Below, in pieces: positions 1 through 7,374 of a stretch of 39,991 nucleotides of DNA (position 1 is its first letter; each line of letters opens with the position of its first letter). Where the stretch lies: NCBI GenBank assembly GCA_016876035.1, contig VGOE01000017.1, forward strand, positions 1 through 39,991, written 5' to 3'. A program made the translations under genes and the position numbers. Below the pieces are notes generated by a model. It was not told the origin of the DNA. It saw only the letters and a program-made list of their open reading frames with translations, and ran no database searches. The DNA is from Chloroflexota bacterium. Its GTDB lineage: Bacteria; Chloroflexota; Dehalococcoidia; UBA2247; RBG-13-53-26.

Positions 1-120
1 AGGCCTATGAGCTGTTTCCAGAACCCTGAGAGTGTTGATCGGATCATCTATGGCATTACCAATCACCTTAACTCAACCTGGAAGGAGAAGCCTATCCCTC
101 AATTTACACACTTCTCTTGA
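1..120 (+). CDS. C-terminal fragment, possibly a UbiX-like flavoprotein
   Basis: Frame 1 is open from the window edge to a TGA at 118-120, giving 39 residues. It carries the pattern PMSCFQNPESVDRII. The stretch 'PM..F..P.S.D.II....N' resembles the C-terminal tail of UbiX/Pad1-type flavin prenyltransferases (typically 'PMPAFY..PQT..D'). That is a family recollection on a very short piece, so the function is tentative. Only the 3' end is present; the rest lies upstream of the window. Confidence 0.45.
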   Translation, partial: RPMSCFQNPESVDRIIYGITNHLNSTWKEKPIPQFTHFS

Positions 121-142
121 CACTACCTCTATTCCCACCAGG

Positions 143-171
143 TTGACAGGTGGAGCCTAGCCGCCTAAGAT
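143..171 (+). promoter_or_regulatory. Candidate sigma70-type promoter for the substrate-binding protein gene
   Basis: A perfect -35 box TTGACA (143-148) is followed after exactly 17 bases by TAAGAT (166-171), which matches 4 of 6 positions of the -10 consensus. It would give a leader of about 120 nt before the ATG at 300. Visual call only. Confidence 0.45.
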
Positions 172-299
172 ATTTTTGCTCACTTCGGCTAAAATGGTGA
201 ATGCAGTGCGTATCCTGGTGAAAACTGATCATGTTTGGAAAGGGATGAGCCCACATTGACTATGGCATACCGCGCGTCATAGGTAAAAGGAGGCAGGTT

Positions 300-1523
300 A
301 TGAGACGCAGTTGGAAGATGGGAATAGCTTGTTTCCTGAGCCTGGTGCTGGTGGCTGTGTTCGTCCTGGGCTGTGGTGGTGGCGGTGAGAAAAGGGTGAC
401 TATCACCATAGGCGAACTGACGGATTTCACAGGACCAGGCGCACCAGCGGTTAAAACTATCGCTTACATAACGCAGGACATAGCCAGGCACTACAACGAT
501 GAAAATCTTATCCCTGGGGTGAAGGTGAAGATTGCTGCCTACGACACTCAGTTCAATTCTTCCAGGATAATACCTGGCTATGAGTGGTGTAAGGACCAGG
601 GGGCGAAGGTAGTTATCACTCTTTTTCCTGGAGATCCAGAGGTATTGAAACCTTTTGCGGAGAGGGACAAGGTGGTCGTAGCTGCTATGGGTGCCACCCC
701 TCTTCTGTTTGAGCCTCCGGGATGGGTATTTGGCTTTTCGAACACCAACCCATGGGCGATGAAGACCCTCTTGCAATGGGTCAGCGCTAACGTCTGGGAT
801 TATGGCCAGGGAATTCCTAAGCTTGGCCTGGCAAGCTGGAGCGAACCCGGTGCCGTGAACACGGACAAGGCGATAAAGGAATATATGCAGAACTATCCGG
901 GCAAGTTTGACTACTTGGGTGCTTACCTTGCTCCCGTGGGTACAATGGCCTTCAAGGGTGAAGTGGAGAGGTTGAAAGACTGCGATTATGTGACTTCCTA
1001 CGGCATGCCGGCAGGCTATTTCTTAAGGGACCTTCGAGCCACGGGCTCTAAGGCAAGGATGATTGATTCGAGTGGCATCGGTTCTTACAGAGGCTTCTAC
1101 GTGGATCTGCTTGGCTGGGAAGCCCTTGACGGAACCTTGACTACTAACCAATCTATACTATGGAATGAATCGACCCCTATTGTCGATCTGGTTACAAACC
1201 TCCTTTACCGATACCGCCCATCGCAAGCTGATGAAATCATTTATGCTGGTCTAGGTTATGTAGGTGCGGCTCATCAGGTGATCGCCATTCTCGAAGTCCT
1301 GCAACAGGGAGTAAAGAATGTGGGTGCGGAGAATTTCAATGGTCAAGCCTTCTTCGACGCGGCCATGAATTACAAGACCACAAGTCCTATGTGGGAAGGC
1401 TACCCGCAATGGGGCTTCAGCCAAACTAAACGCTATCTAGTAGACCACCATGTGATCTATGAATTTAGTGCCAATGCGAAGGACCTAGTAAGGATTACCG
1501 ATTGGCTGCCCATGGTAAAGTAG
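300..1523 (+). CDS. Lipoprotein substrate-binding protein, branched-chain amino acid transporter type (periplasmic-binding fold I)
   Basis: Predicted lipid-anchored receptor that binds a small ligand outside the membrane for an ABC importer of the LivJ/HAAT class. The 407-residue product starts with a lipoprotein signal: basic RRSWK, a hydrophobic core to about residue 22, then lipobox VLGC with the acylated Cys at 25 and a Gly-rich linker. The mature part opens with 'VTITIGELTDFTGPGAP', the usual first strand of Peripla_BP_6 proteins. The ATG at 300 has a strong ribosome-binding site (AAAAGGAGG, 286-294). No permease or ATPase gene lies next to it, so it is an orphan receptor within this window. 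The ligand cannot be read from sequence; the nearby CoA-transferase/acyl-CoA dehydrogenase cluster makes an organic acid as plausible as an amino acid. Confidence 0.85.
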   Translation: MRRSWKMGIACFLSLVLVAVFVLGCGGGGEKRVTITIGELTDFTGPGAPAVKTIAYITQDIARHYNDENLIPGVKVKIAAYDTQFNSSRIIPGYEWCKDQGAKVVITLFPGDPEVLKPFAERDKVVVAAMGATPLLFEPPGWVFGFSNTNPWAMKTLLQWVSANVWDYGQGIPKLGLASWSEPGAVNTDKAIKEYMQNYPGKFDYLGAYLAPVGTMAFKGEVERLKDCDYVTSYGMPAGYFLRDLRATGSKARMIDSSGIGSYRGFYVDLLGWEALDGTLTTNQSILWNESTPIVDLVTNLLYRYRPSQADEIIYAGLGYVGAAHQVIAILEVLQQGVKNVGAENFNGQAFFDAAMNYKTTSPMWEGYPQWGFSQTKRYLVDHHVIYEFSANAKDLVRITDWLPMVK

Positions 1524-1819
1524 TAAAGAGGATCTGGCAGCAATCCATCAAGCCTGGATGTCACTGAATACTCCTAGCTCTTTGCCATGTGGCAAGGAGT
1601 TGGAGCGGCAAAGGTGAATTCAGTTTCGAAACTGAGGCAAGACTAAACGCTGTCTCTGGAGAAAGGAGGTGATGGATCAAACATTGGCGGAGCAAGACTT
1701 GCAGTTTACAGCAGCTATCCTTCTGCTATGCCCTCGTTCTCCGCGAATGTGAGCCATCGATGCCGTCTTGTATTAGCACTGAAATCAGAAACGCGATTTA
1801 CTGAAAAGGAGGGTTAGAC
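1524..1819. other. Intergenic stretch with a perfect Shine-Dalgarno-like run
   Basis: Besides the hairpin, this 296-base gap holds a complete anti-16S match (GAAAGGAGGTGAT, 1661-1673). The first ATG at 1672 overlaps that run and opens only a 26-codon frame (1672-1752), too close for normal initiation. I see no conserved product. A second, normally spaced ribosome-binding site (AAAAGGAGGG, 1803-1812) serves the next gene. Confidence 0.35.
1574..1603 (+). other. Long imperfect hairpin downstream of the substrate-binding protein gene
   Basis: Bases 1574-1587 pair with 1590-1603 (about 13 bp, three G-T wobbles, tip ATGT). It lies 50 bases after the stop codon. No T-run follows, so it is not a classical intrinsic terminator; it may instead protect the mRNA 3' end. 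Confidence 0.4.
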
Positions 1820-2836
1820 ATGATCAGAAATCCGGATTTTTACAAGCCTGCCCCCAAGGACAACGCCTGGCACAGCGCACCCTGGGAGTGGTGGTATTTT
1901 GACGCTGTTTTCGAAAATGGCTACTCGATATGGACCTTCTGGGCCTGTGGTTATCCGGGGACGACGAAGGACCCGGAGATGCGGTATGTCGACGTCTGTA
2001 TTAACACGCCTGATGGGATGACGATACAGATGCAGCCTATTTTCCCTCTTCACGAGACATCGGCCTCCACCCAGACTTGCGATGCAAAGTGGGGCGAAAA
2101 CTATGCACGGGGTGGATACCCCAAGTGGGAGATTCACTTCCGCGGTGCGCAAGGCGGCTTAGACCTGGTCTATGAGAACGTGACCCAGGGGGTAAGGGAG
2201 CCTCCAGACGGCTGTTTCATTGGCCGCATCCAGGAGCCGCGCACGGATACCTATTGGACGCACGTGATTCATCCTCGATCCAGGGTTAGCGGCAAGTTGA
2301 TTGTCGGCGGCAAAGAGATCCCGGTTAAGGGTGAGGGCTATACTGATCACCAGTGGGGCAACGTCAGCCTTTTCGATACCTTCCAGTGGTGGTACTGGGG
2401 GCACATTTATCTACCCAATCACACGATACAATTCTTTGATGGAGACTTTGCGGAGAAGTGGGGTTATCAAAGATTCAAGAGGATTTGGCTTCTCAAAGGG
2501 GAGAAGGCGATCGATTACGTGAAGGATGGTATCTATACTGAGGCCAGCGAGGTTGAAATGGAGCCCTTGATGAGGATCACCTACGCTCGCAAGCTAGTGC
2601 AGACGTTTGACACCCCCATGATTCTTGGCACGGTGACTCATCGGATGAAGCACTTCGTACGGTATCCGGCACCCAACTGCCTTGGGCCTCAGGGCACCCG
2701 ACCCCGCGCCTATATGACTTGGGTATGCGAGTGTGATGCCAAACTGGAGATCGACGGTCAGAAAGTGGAGTCTGTATCGCTGAACATGCATGAAAGAAGC
2801 GAGTTCTACCATGAACGGAGGTTAGCTCTGATCTAG
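1820..2836 (+). CDS. Lipocalin-like protein of the CrtC/AttH (hydroxyneurosporene hydratase-like) superfamily
   Basis: 338 residues with no signal peptide. The N-terminus carries 'WEWWYFDAVFENGY' (about 22-35), the hallmark opening of CrtC/AttH-like tandem lipocalin proteins, and the middle has 'GEGYTDHQWGN' (about 173-183), the second conserved block, in which the Asp/His pair is typical. The family includes carotenoid 1,2-hydratase (CrtC), but most members have no known function, and no carotenoid genes are near, so a carotenoid role is not claimed. The ATG at 1820 is preceded by AAAAGGAGGG. It lies between the substrate-binding protein and the PAC2 gene on the same strand. A role with a hydrophobic ligand is a family-level inference. 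Confidence 0.7.
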   Translation: MIRNPDFYKPAPKDNAWHSAPWEWWYFDAVFENGYSIWTFWACGYPGTTKDPEMRYVDVCINTPDGMTIQMQPIFPLHETSASTQTCDAKWGENYARGGYPKWEIHFRGAQGGLDLVYENVTQGVREPPDGCFIGRIQEPRTDTYWTHVIHPRSRVSGKLIVGGKEIPVKGEGYTDHQWGNVSLFDTFQWWYWGHIYLPNHTIQFFDGDFAEKWGYQRFKRIWLLKGEKAIDYVKDGIYTEASEVEMEPLMRITYARKLVQTFDTPMILGTVTHRMKHFVRYPAPNCLGPQGTRPRAYMTWVCECDAKLEIDGQKVESVSLNMHERSEFYHERRLALI

Positions 2837-2979
2837 GATCCGAGCAGTTTAGTGCAAGCTGAAGAATAGAGGATGGTGACAAAGGTTGTGTGCGCGGGAC
2901 CTGGGCTGGTTGGCGTTCTTGAATTCCTGCACTGAGCATCGCTAAATTCCCCCAGTAAAGAATCTGAGGAAGACTGAAA

Positions 2980-3813
2980 TTGCTTGAAAAGCAGCCGTTC
3001 AGAATCTACGGGAAACCAGAGTTACTAAGCTCATCCCTGGTAGTGGGTTGGAGCGAAGATGCTGGCAAACTGGGGCCAAAGGTCATTGGCTACCTTAGAG
3101 AGAAACTGGGAGGCAAGGGGTTTGGAGAAATTGAGCCCCCGGACTTCTTCCCATTAGGGGGAGTGTCCGTTGAAGAAGATGTAGTTCAATTCCCAGAGAG
3201 CAAATTCTACTGCTGCGAAGGAGAGAATTTGGTGCTCTTCTTGAGTAACTCGCCTCGATCGGAGTGGTATAGGTTCCTGAACTCTGTGTTGGACGTAGCG
3301 GAGCACTATTGCCAGGCCAAAGAGGTCTACACGGTTGGCAGCATTGTTTCCTTAAGTGCTCACACAGTCCCACGGAGGTTGCTCGGCATAGCGAGTTCCC
3401 TAGAGATGAAGAAGGTTCTAAGGCAGTATGATATGGCCGTAGACATGGATTACGAAACTCCTCCTGGCCAAAGGCCAACCTTGGGTTCTTTTCTATTATG
3501 GCTGGCTAACATGAGAAATATCGCTGCGGCAAGCATCTGGGTGCCAGTGCCTTTCTATTTGGTGTCAACCGATGACCCATGGGCTTGGAGGAAAGTTGTT
3601 GAGTTCTTGGACAACAGGCTTAGCTTAGGGATCGACTTCACAGATCTCGATGAAAAAGTGGCAAGGCAGGACGAAAAGATGGCTGAGGTAAGGAACCGTT
3701 TTCCTGAGCTCAATGAGTATATCCGCAGGTTGGAGAAGAACCTCGGACTAACTATGGAAGAAAGCGAGAAACTGACCAGAAAGATCGAAGAATTGCTTAA
3801 AAAGAGAGACTAA
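2980..3813 (+). CDS. PAC2-family (proteasome assembly chaperone-like) protein
   Basis: 277 residues starting at TTG 2980, the first start codon after a GAGGAAG ribosome-binding site (2966-2972). Features matching the PAC2/COG1938-COG2047 family are the opening 'LVVGWSEDAGKLGPKVIGYL' strand-helix, the central 'YTVGSIVSLSAHTVPRRLLGI' region, and a short C-terminal helical tail rich in charged heptads (about 228-277, 'RRLEKNLGLTMEESEKLTRKI'), probably a coiled coil. In archaea and eukaryotes relatives help proteasome assembly; bacterial members are common in Actinobacteria and Chloroflexota and their role is unknown. Forty-two bases separate it from the ferredoxin-like gene, so co-transcription is likely. 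Confidence 0.7.
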   Translation: MLEKQPFRIYGKPELLSSSLVVGWSEDAGKLGPKVIGYLREKLGGKGFGEIEPPDFFPLGGVSVEEDVVQFPESKFYCCEGENLVLFLSNSPRSEWYRFLNSVLDVAEHYCQAKEVYTVGSIVSLSAHTVPRRLLGIASSLEMKKVLRQYDMAVDMDYETPPGQRPTLGSFLLWLANMRNIAAASIWVPVPFYLVSTDDPWAWRKVVEFLDNRLSLGIDFTDLDEKVARQDEKMAEVRNRFPELNEYIRRLEKNLGLTMEESEKLTRKIEELLKKRD

Positions 3814-3855
3814 CCATAAGCTAGCCTTTCGAGTATTGTGAGGGAGAACAAATCC

Positions 3856-4848
3856 GTGTCAAACAAAGATACCTACGAAGAACTGGCGGAGATGATAGGC
3901 AAAGAGGATACAGTGGGTATGCCGAAAACCCCTGCCTTCTTGAAGCTGTTGCAAATTCAGTTTACGCCCGATGAAGCCAAATTGGCCCTGCAAGTACGCC
4001 TTTCTGGTGGAACGCTGGCTCAGCTCTCCGAGAAGACGGGCATGGATAAGACCAAACTGAAGCAGAGACTCCATGCCATGGCCGATAAGGGTACCATCCT
4101 CTACGACCCTGGTGAAGAAGACCCCGTCTATAAGGCGGTGGGCATGTCAGCGGGCGGCCTCACTGAAACAGGCCTTTGGGGCAATATCAGATTCAACTAC
4201 ACTGTGGAGTTGGGGAAGACATTGCACCAGGTACTGAAGGAGTTCGCTGAAGAAGGACTAGGCAAATTGGGATTCCCCTATACACCGGTGTGGGCTCCTG
4301 TGGGAGCTCTGCCTGGAGATGCCCTTCCCTCCGAGAATTTGGCGGAAGCTCTTAGAGACGCGGGCCACTGGAGCGTCTCCCCTTGCCCGTGCCGTCTCTC
4401 TCAGTGGCTCGTTAATCCAGACAAACCCTGCGATCATATGCTGGAAGCATGTCTCCATACAGGTGCCCTGAGCCGGTGGGCCGTGAAGCATGGCATGGCG
4501 CGCCAACTCACCTATGATGAGACCATAGAACTGCTGAGGAAATGCAATGAGGATGGGCTTGTCCATACCATCAATCTCCTCGGCCAGATCTGCAATTGCT
4601 GTGCGAACTGCTGTGGCATATTCCGCACCTATAAGATGGGCGCACCGACCTTTATTCCATCTCCTTTCATATCAGAGGTAGATGGGGGGAGGTGCAATGC
4701 CTGTGGGATCTGTGCTGACCGGTGCCCGGTGGAGGCAATAAAGGTTAACGAATCGGCTGATGTTGACATAAACCTCTGCATCGGATGTGGTGTATGCGTC
4801 CCGACATGTGACGTCGGAGCGGTAAGTCTGGTGAGACGTCCCGCCTAA
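3856..4848 (+). CDS. Cys-rich 2[4Fe-4S] ferredoxin-like protein with N-terminal helix-turn-helix-like segment (copy 1)
   Basis: I place the start at GTG 3856 rather than at the upstream in-frame GTG 3838. The 3856 start has AGGGAG (3841-3846) nine bases upstream and makes the N-terminus (MSNKDTYEELAEM) line up with the paralogue at 38133. The 330-residue product has three parts: a winged-helix-like N-terminus (about 27-95, including 'TLAQLSEKTGMDKTKLKQRL'); a Cys-rich middle with CPCR (177-180), C192, C199, C230 and CNCCANCC (246-253); and a C-terminal pair of CxxCxxCxxxC motifs (280-290 and 308-318) that should bind two [4Fe-4S] clusters. This architecture is widespread in anaerobes but has no established function; electron transfer, or redox sensing through the helix-turn-helix part, are both possible. 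Confidence 0.8.
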   Translation: MSNKDTYEELAEMIGKEDTVGMPKTPAFLKLLQIQFTPDEAKLALQVRLSGGTLAQLSEKTGMDKTKLKQRLHAMADKGTILYDPGEEDPVYKAVGMSAGGLTETGLWGNIRFNYTVELGKTLHQVLKEFAEEGLGKLGFPYTPVWAPVGALPGDALPSENLAEALRDAGHWSVSPCPCRLSQWLVNPDKPCDHMLEACLHTGALSRWAVKHGMARQLTYDETIELLRKCNEDGLVHTINLLGQICNCCANCCGIFRTYKMGAPTFIPSPFISEVDGGRCNACGICADRCPVEAIKVNESADVDINLCIGCGVCVPTCDVGAVSLVRRPA

Positions 4849-4861
4849 TCAAAGATCGCAA

Positions 4862-4882
4862 CCATCCTGCTTCTGCAGGGAT
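4862..4882. other. Hairpin between convergent genes
   Basis: CATCC-TGC pairs with GCA-GGATG across a TTCT tip, with one bulged G, between the convergent ferredoxin-like and CoA-transferase genes. It could act as a weak bidirectional terminator, but no T-run follows in either direction. Confidence 0.3.
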
Positions 4883-4968
4883 GCCAAGACACAGAGACGA
4901 TTGCGTTATGGGAGCTGTCTGCGCAGTAACTTCAAAATCGATCGCCTGAAGAGCTTTGTTATGAGTGA

Positions 4969-5658
4969 CTAAAGCTCTATTTCTTTCAGGTCAGGCGCTA
5001 TCATAAGCTTGGGTTCAGTCAGTGATTGCACTTCCTCAGCAGTGAGTCCAGGAGCTATCTCCATGAGCAAGAGCCCCTTTGGGGTGACATCAATGACAGC
5101 CAAGTCAGTTATGACAAGCTTGACTACACCTCGCGCCGTAAGAGGATAGGTGCATTCCTTTAGAATCTTAGGCTTTCCGCGGGCGGTAACATGCGTCATG
5201 GTTACGATCACCTTCTTGGCTCCAACGGCGAGGTCCATAGAGCCGCCGATGTTACCAATATGCTCCGGGAATCCCCTCTCCGGGTTGTTCCAACCTGCTA
5301 GGTCTCCCTTCTCGGAGACTTGCAGAGCGCCCAAAATGGCGACGTCCATGTAGCCACCCCGTATCATGGCCAAAGACTCGACACTGGAAAAGTAGCAAGC
5401 CCCTGGCAACTCAGTTACCGGTTGGCAACTGGCATTGATAAGATCTTGATCCACATTCTCTCTGGTAGCCAGTGGCCCGGTGTTGAGCATACCAATCTCA
5501 GCCTGCAACACGATATCCCTACCCTCGATCCAGTCAGAGACCAAAGTCGGTATGCCTATGCCCAAATTGACGTAAGTTCCATCTTCCAGTTCTTTCGCTG
5601 CTCTTAGAGCCATCAATTCCCTGGACAGGCCGCGAGGTATCTTTGTTGCCTTCCCCAC
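4969..5658 (-). CDS. Family I CoA-transferase, beta subunit (3-oxoacid/acetate CoA-transferase type)
   Basis: Catalytic subunit that would transfer CoA between two carboxylic acids through a glutamyl-CoA thioester. 229 residues; 'NLGIGIPTLVSDW' (31-43) is the CoA-binding loop and the catalytic Glu is E54 in 'QAEIGMLNTG' (usual family form 'SENG'). The GTG start at 5658 has a strong ribosome-binding site GAGGAGG seven bases upstream. It follows the alpha subunit by 22 bases, as in atoDA/scoAB operons. Substrate specificity (acetoacetate, butyrate or others) cannot be read from sequence. Confidence 0.88.
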   Translation of the reverse strand: MGKATKIPRGLSRELMALRAAKELEDGTYVNLGIGIPTLVSDWIEGRDIVLQAEIGMLNTGPLATRENVDQDLINASCQPVTELPGACYFSSVESLAMIRGGYMDVAILGALQVSEKGDLAGWNNPERGFPEHIGNIGGSMDLAVGAKKVIVTMTHVTARGKPKILKECTYPLTARGVVKLVITDLAVIDVTPKGLLLMEIAPGLTAEEVQSLTEPKLMIAPDLKEIEL

Positions 5659-5680
5659 TTATTTCCTCCTCAAACGCATG

Positions 5681-6382
5681 TCATTCAATAGTAGGGTAGT
5701 AGCTAGGTCTCTCTACTTTTACTACTCGCTGTACATAGATGCCCGGCACATGAACCACGTCACCGTCTAGCTTCCCTGGTTCTACCAGGTTCTCTACTGC
5801 AGCAATGGTTACCCTTGCTGCTGCGGCCATTTCTGGATTGAAGTTTCTGGCCGTTTTGCGGCAGGTGAGGTTGCCCATCCAGTCTCCCCGATAGGAATAC
5901 ACAAAAGCGTAGTCAGGTTTGAGAGCCAGTTCCAGAAGATACTCCCGCCCCCCGAAGGCCCTCTTTTCCTTCCCGAGCTCAACAGTTGTGCCCACTCCCG
6001 TTGAGGTGTAGAAGCCAGCGATTCCGGCAGCACCAGCCCTCAGTTTTTCAATAAAGGTACCCATAGGATACACCTCCAACTCAATCTCGTCGGCACGAAC
6101 AGCTTGCTCGAAGGGGGAGCTGGCACCTTTGCTAGCTGAGCGGTAGAAAGGGTAGTTGCAGATTGCTTTCTTCACCTGCTTGTTAACGATCAGTTGGGTA
6201 ATGGTATCGTTTCCTGGCCCCATCTGCTGGCAGATTATGGTCAAGTTCTTAGCTCCATGTCTAGCTAGAGCTTGAATAAGTGGGGTGGGAGTGCCTGCTG
6301 TGAAAAACCCCCCGATGGCAATGGAAGCTCCATCAGGAATGTCAGCTACCGCTTCATCTATGTTGGGATAAACCTTGTCCAA
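5681..6382 (-). CDS. Family I CoA-transferase, alpha subunit
   Basis: 233 residues that form the partner of the downstream beta subunit. Recognised by 'GGF' in 'IAIGGFFTAGTPTPL' (about 21-35) and by 'GAAGIAGFYTSTGVGT' (about 117-132), the latter being the usual 'GAGGIPAFYT.TGVGT' signature. The likely start is TTG 6382 with GGAG nine bases before it; no ATG near the N-terminus keeps the conserved opening. The gene begins 16 bases after the PAS-STAS gene stop, so the three genes are probably one transcript. Confidence 0.88.
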   Translation of the reverse strand: MDKVYPNIDEAVADIPDGASIAIGGFFTAGTPTPLIQALARHGAKNLTIICQQMGPGNDTITQLIVNKQVKKAICNYPFYRSASKGASSPFEQAVRADEIELEVYPMGTFIEKLRAGAAGIAGFYTSTGVGTTVELGKEKRAFGGREYLLELALKPDYAFVYSYRGDWMGNLTCRKTARNFNPEMAAAARVTIAAVENLVEPGKLDGDVVHVPGIYVQRVVKVERPSYYPTIE

Positions 6383-6398
6383 ACCCTAATTCTCCAAT

Positions 6399-7226
6399 CT
6401 AGTCCTTCTTGCGGATCTCAAGACCTATGACATTAAGCGCTGCTTGCAGAGCAGCATCTCTGGAGCCGAAGACCCTAACTAAGCTCAGGTCTTCCACCAA
6501 GGGTTCTAGCGCTTCAGCAAGGCACGAATCGATGCCAGTGAGTATGCTCTCTGCGCCTAGCAATCTAGCAATACGAACTGTCTTCAGTAGCTCCCTGGCA
6601 ACACAGGGAGCATCATCTACCAAGGCTGCAGACAGGTCGATGCGAATGACTGCAGTTTTGTGACTCCTCAGATGGCTCAAGAGGTTACTCCTGATGCGCT
6701 CAATACGACTAGCGTCAAGTCGCCCGACTACCACCACTGTTGTGAGCCCCGGATAGAGCTCATATACAGGAGCGCCTAAGTCTTTCCATTCCTCAAGCTT
6801 TGCCTCCAATTCCTCAGCGTATGCCTTGACCTTGGCCTCTTCGGTAGGCCAGGGTCGATATATCTGAAAGTAGCCTACAGCTCCTATGTAGGTACCTGAG
6901 CTATCCTTCAGATGAGCTGCCGAGATACGCACCGGGATTGGCTTTCCCGTTTTTGTCTTCAACGTAGATTCATGGTCATGGATTATCCCGCTGCTGGCAT
7001 AAAGCTTACGGTTTATTTCCTTGGCAGTCTCGAGACTATCATACATATTGACTATAGTCTGGCCAACAAGCTCATGCATCTGATACCCGGTAAGTCTAAC
7101 GGCTTCCTTATTGGCAAATGTAATTACCCCTTCACTACTAATAGCTATGACAGCGTCAGGGCAGCTATTGAGCAAGGCGTCCAAATACCCTCCTCTACCT
7201 GTTTGGGGTGAACATCGCTTCTCCAT
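6399..7226 (-). CDS. PAS-STAS domain protein (RsbR-like sensor)
   Basis: 275 residues from ATG 7226, chosen over ATG 7244 because AAAGGAGG lies six bases upstream of 7226 and nothing resembling a ribosome-binding site precedes 7244. Residues about 14-123 form a PAS domain ('DAVIAISSEGVITFANKEAV', then 'RLTGYQMHELVGQ'), followed by a charged helical linker and a STAS domain (about 150-262: 'VVVVGRLDASRIERI', 'RIARLLGAESILTGI'). The STAS half resembles the stressosome protein RsbR. The usual phosphorylatable Thr after the 'VVD' position appears to be Ala here ('VDDA'), judged by eye. No partner kinase or phosphatase is adjacent. It sits inside a CoA-metabolism operon, so it could sense a substrate or redox state; that is inference. 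Confidence 0.72.
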   Translation of the reverse strand: MEKRCSPQTGRGGYLDALLNSCPDAVIAISSEGVITFANKEAVRLTGYQMHELVGQTIVNMYDSLETAKEINRKLYASSGIIHDHESTLKTKTGKPIPVRISAAHLKDSSGTYIGAVGYFQIYRPWPTEEAKVKAYAEELEAKLEEWKDLGAPVYELYPGLTTVVVVGRLDASRIERIRSNLLSHLRSHKTAVIRIDLSAALVDDAPCVARELLKTVRIARLLGAESILTGIDSCLAEALEPLVEDLSLVRVFGSRDAALQAALNVIGLEIRKKD

Positions 7227-7374
7227 GAATATCCTCCTTTCCATTCTTGATGGAATAGCCTCAGCCCTCTGGCGAACTTTGAGCCGTACCTAAATGGCAA
7301 GTGTACCGCTTTGCTCGTTTTGGGACAAATCGACCCCTCTAGAATGTGCTCGCTCTTGCAGGTGCTGGGATGAC

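Noticed and set aside
189-776. Minus-strand ORF of 195 codons opposite the substrate-binding protein
   Set aside because: It shadows a gene with clear lipobox and fold signatures; no recognisable motif or ribosome-binding site.
3838-3855. Upstream GTG start for ferredoxin-like copy 1
   Set aside because: The GTG at 3856 has the ribosome-binding site and matches the paralogue's N-terminus.
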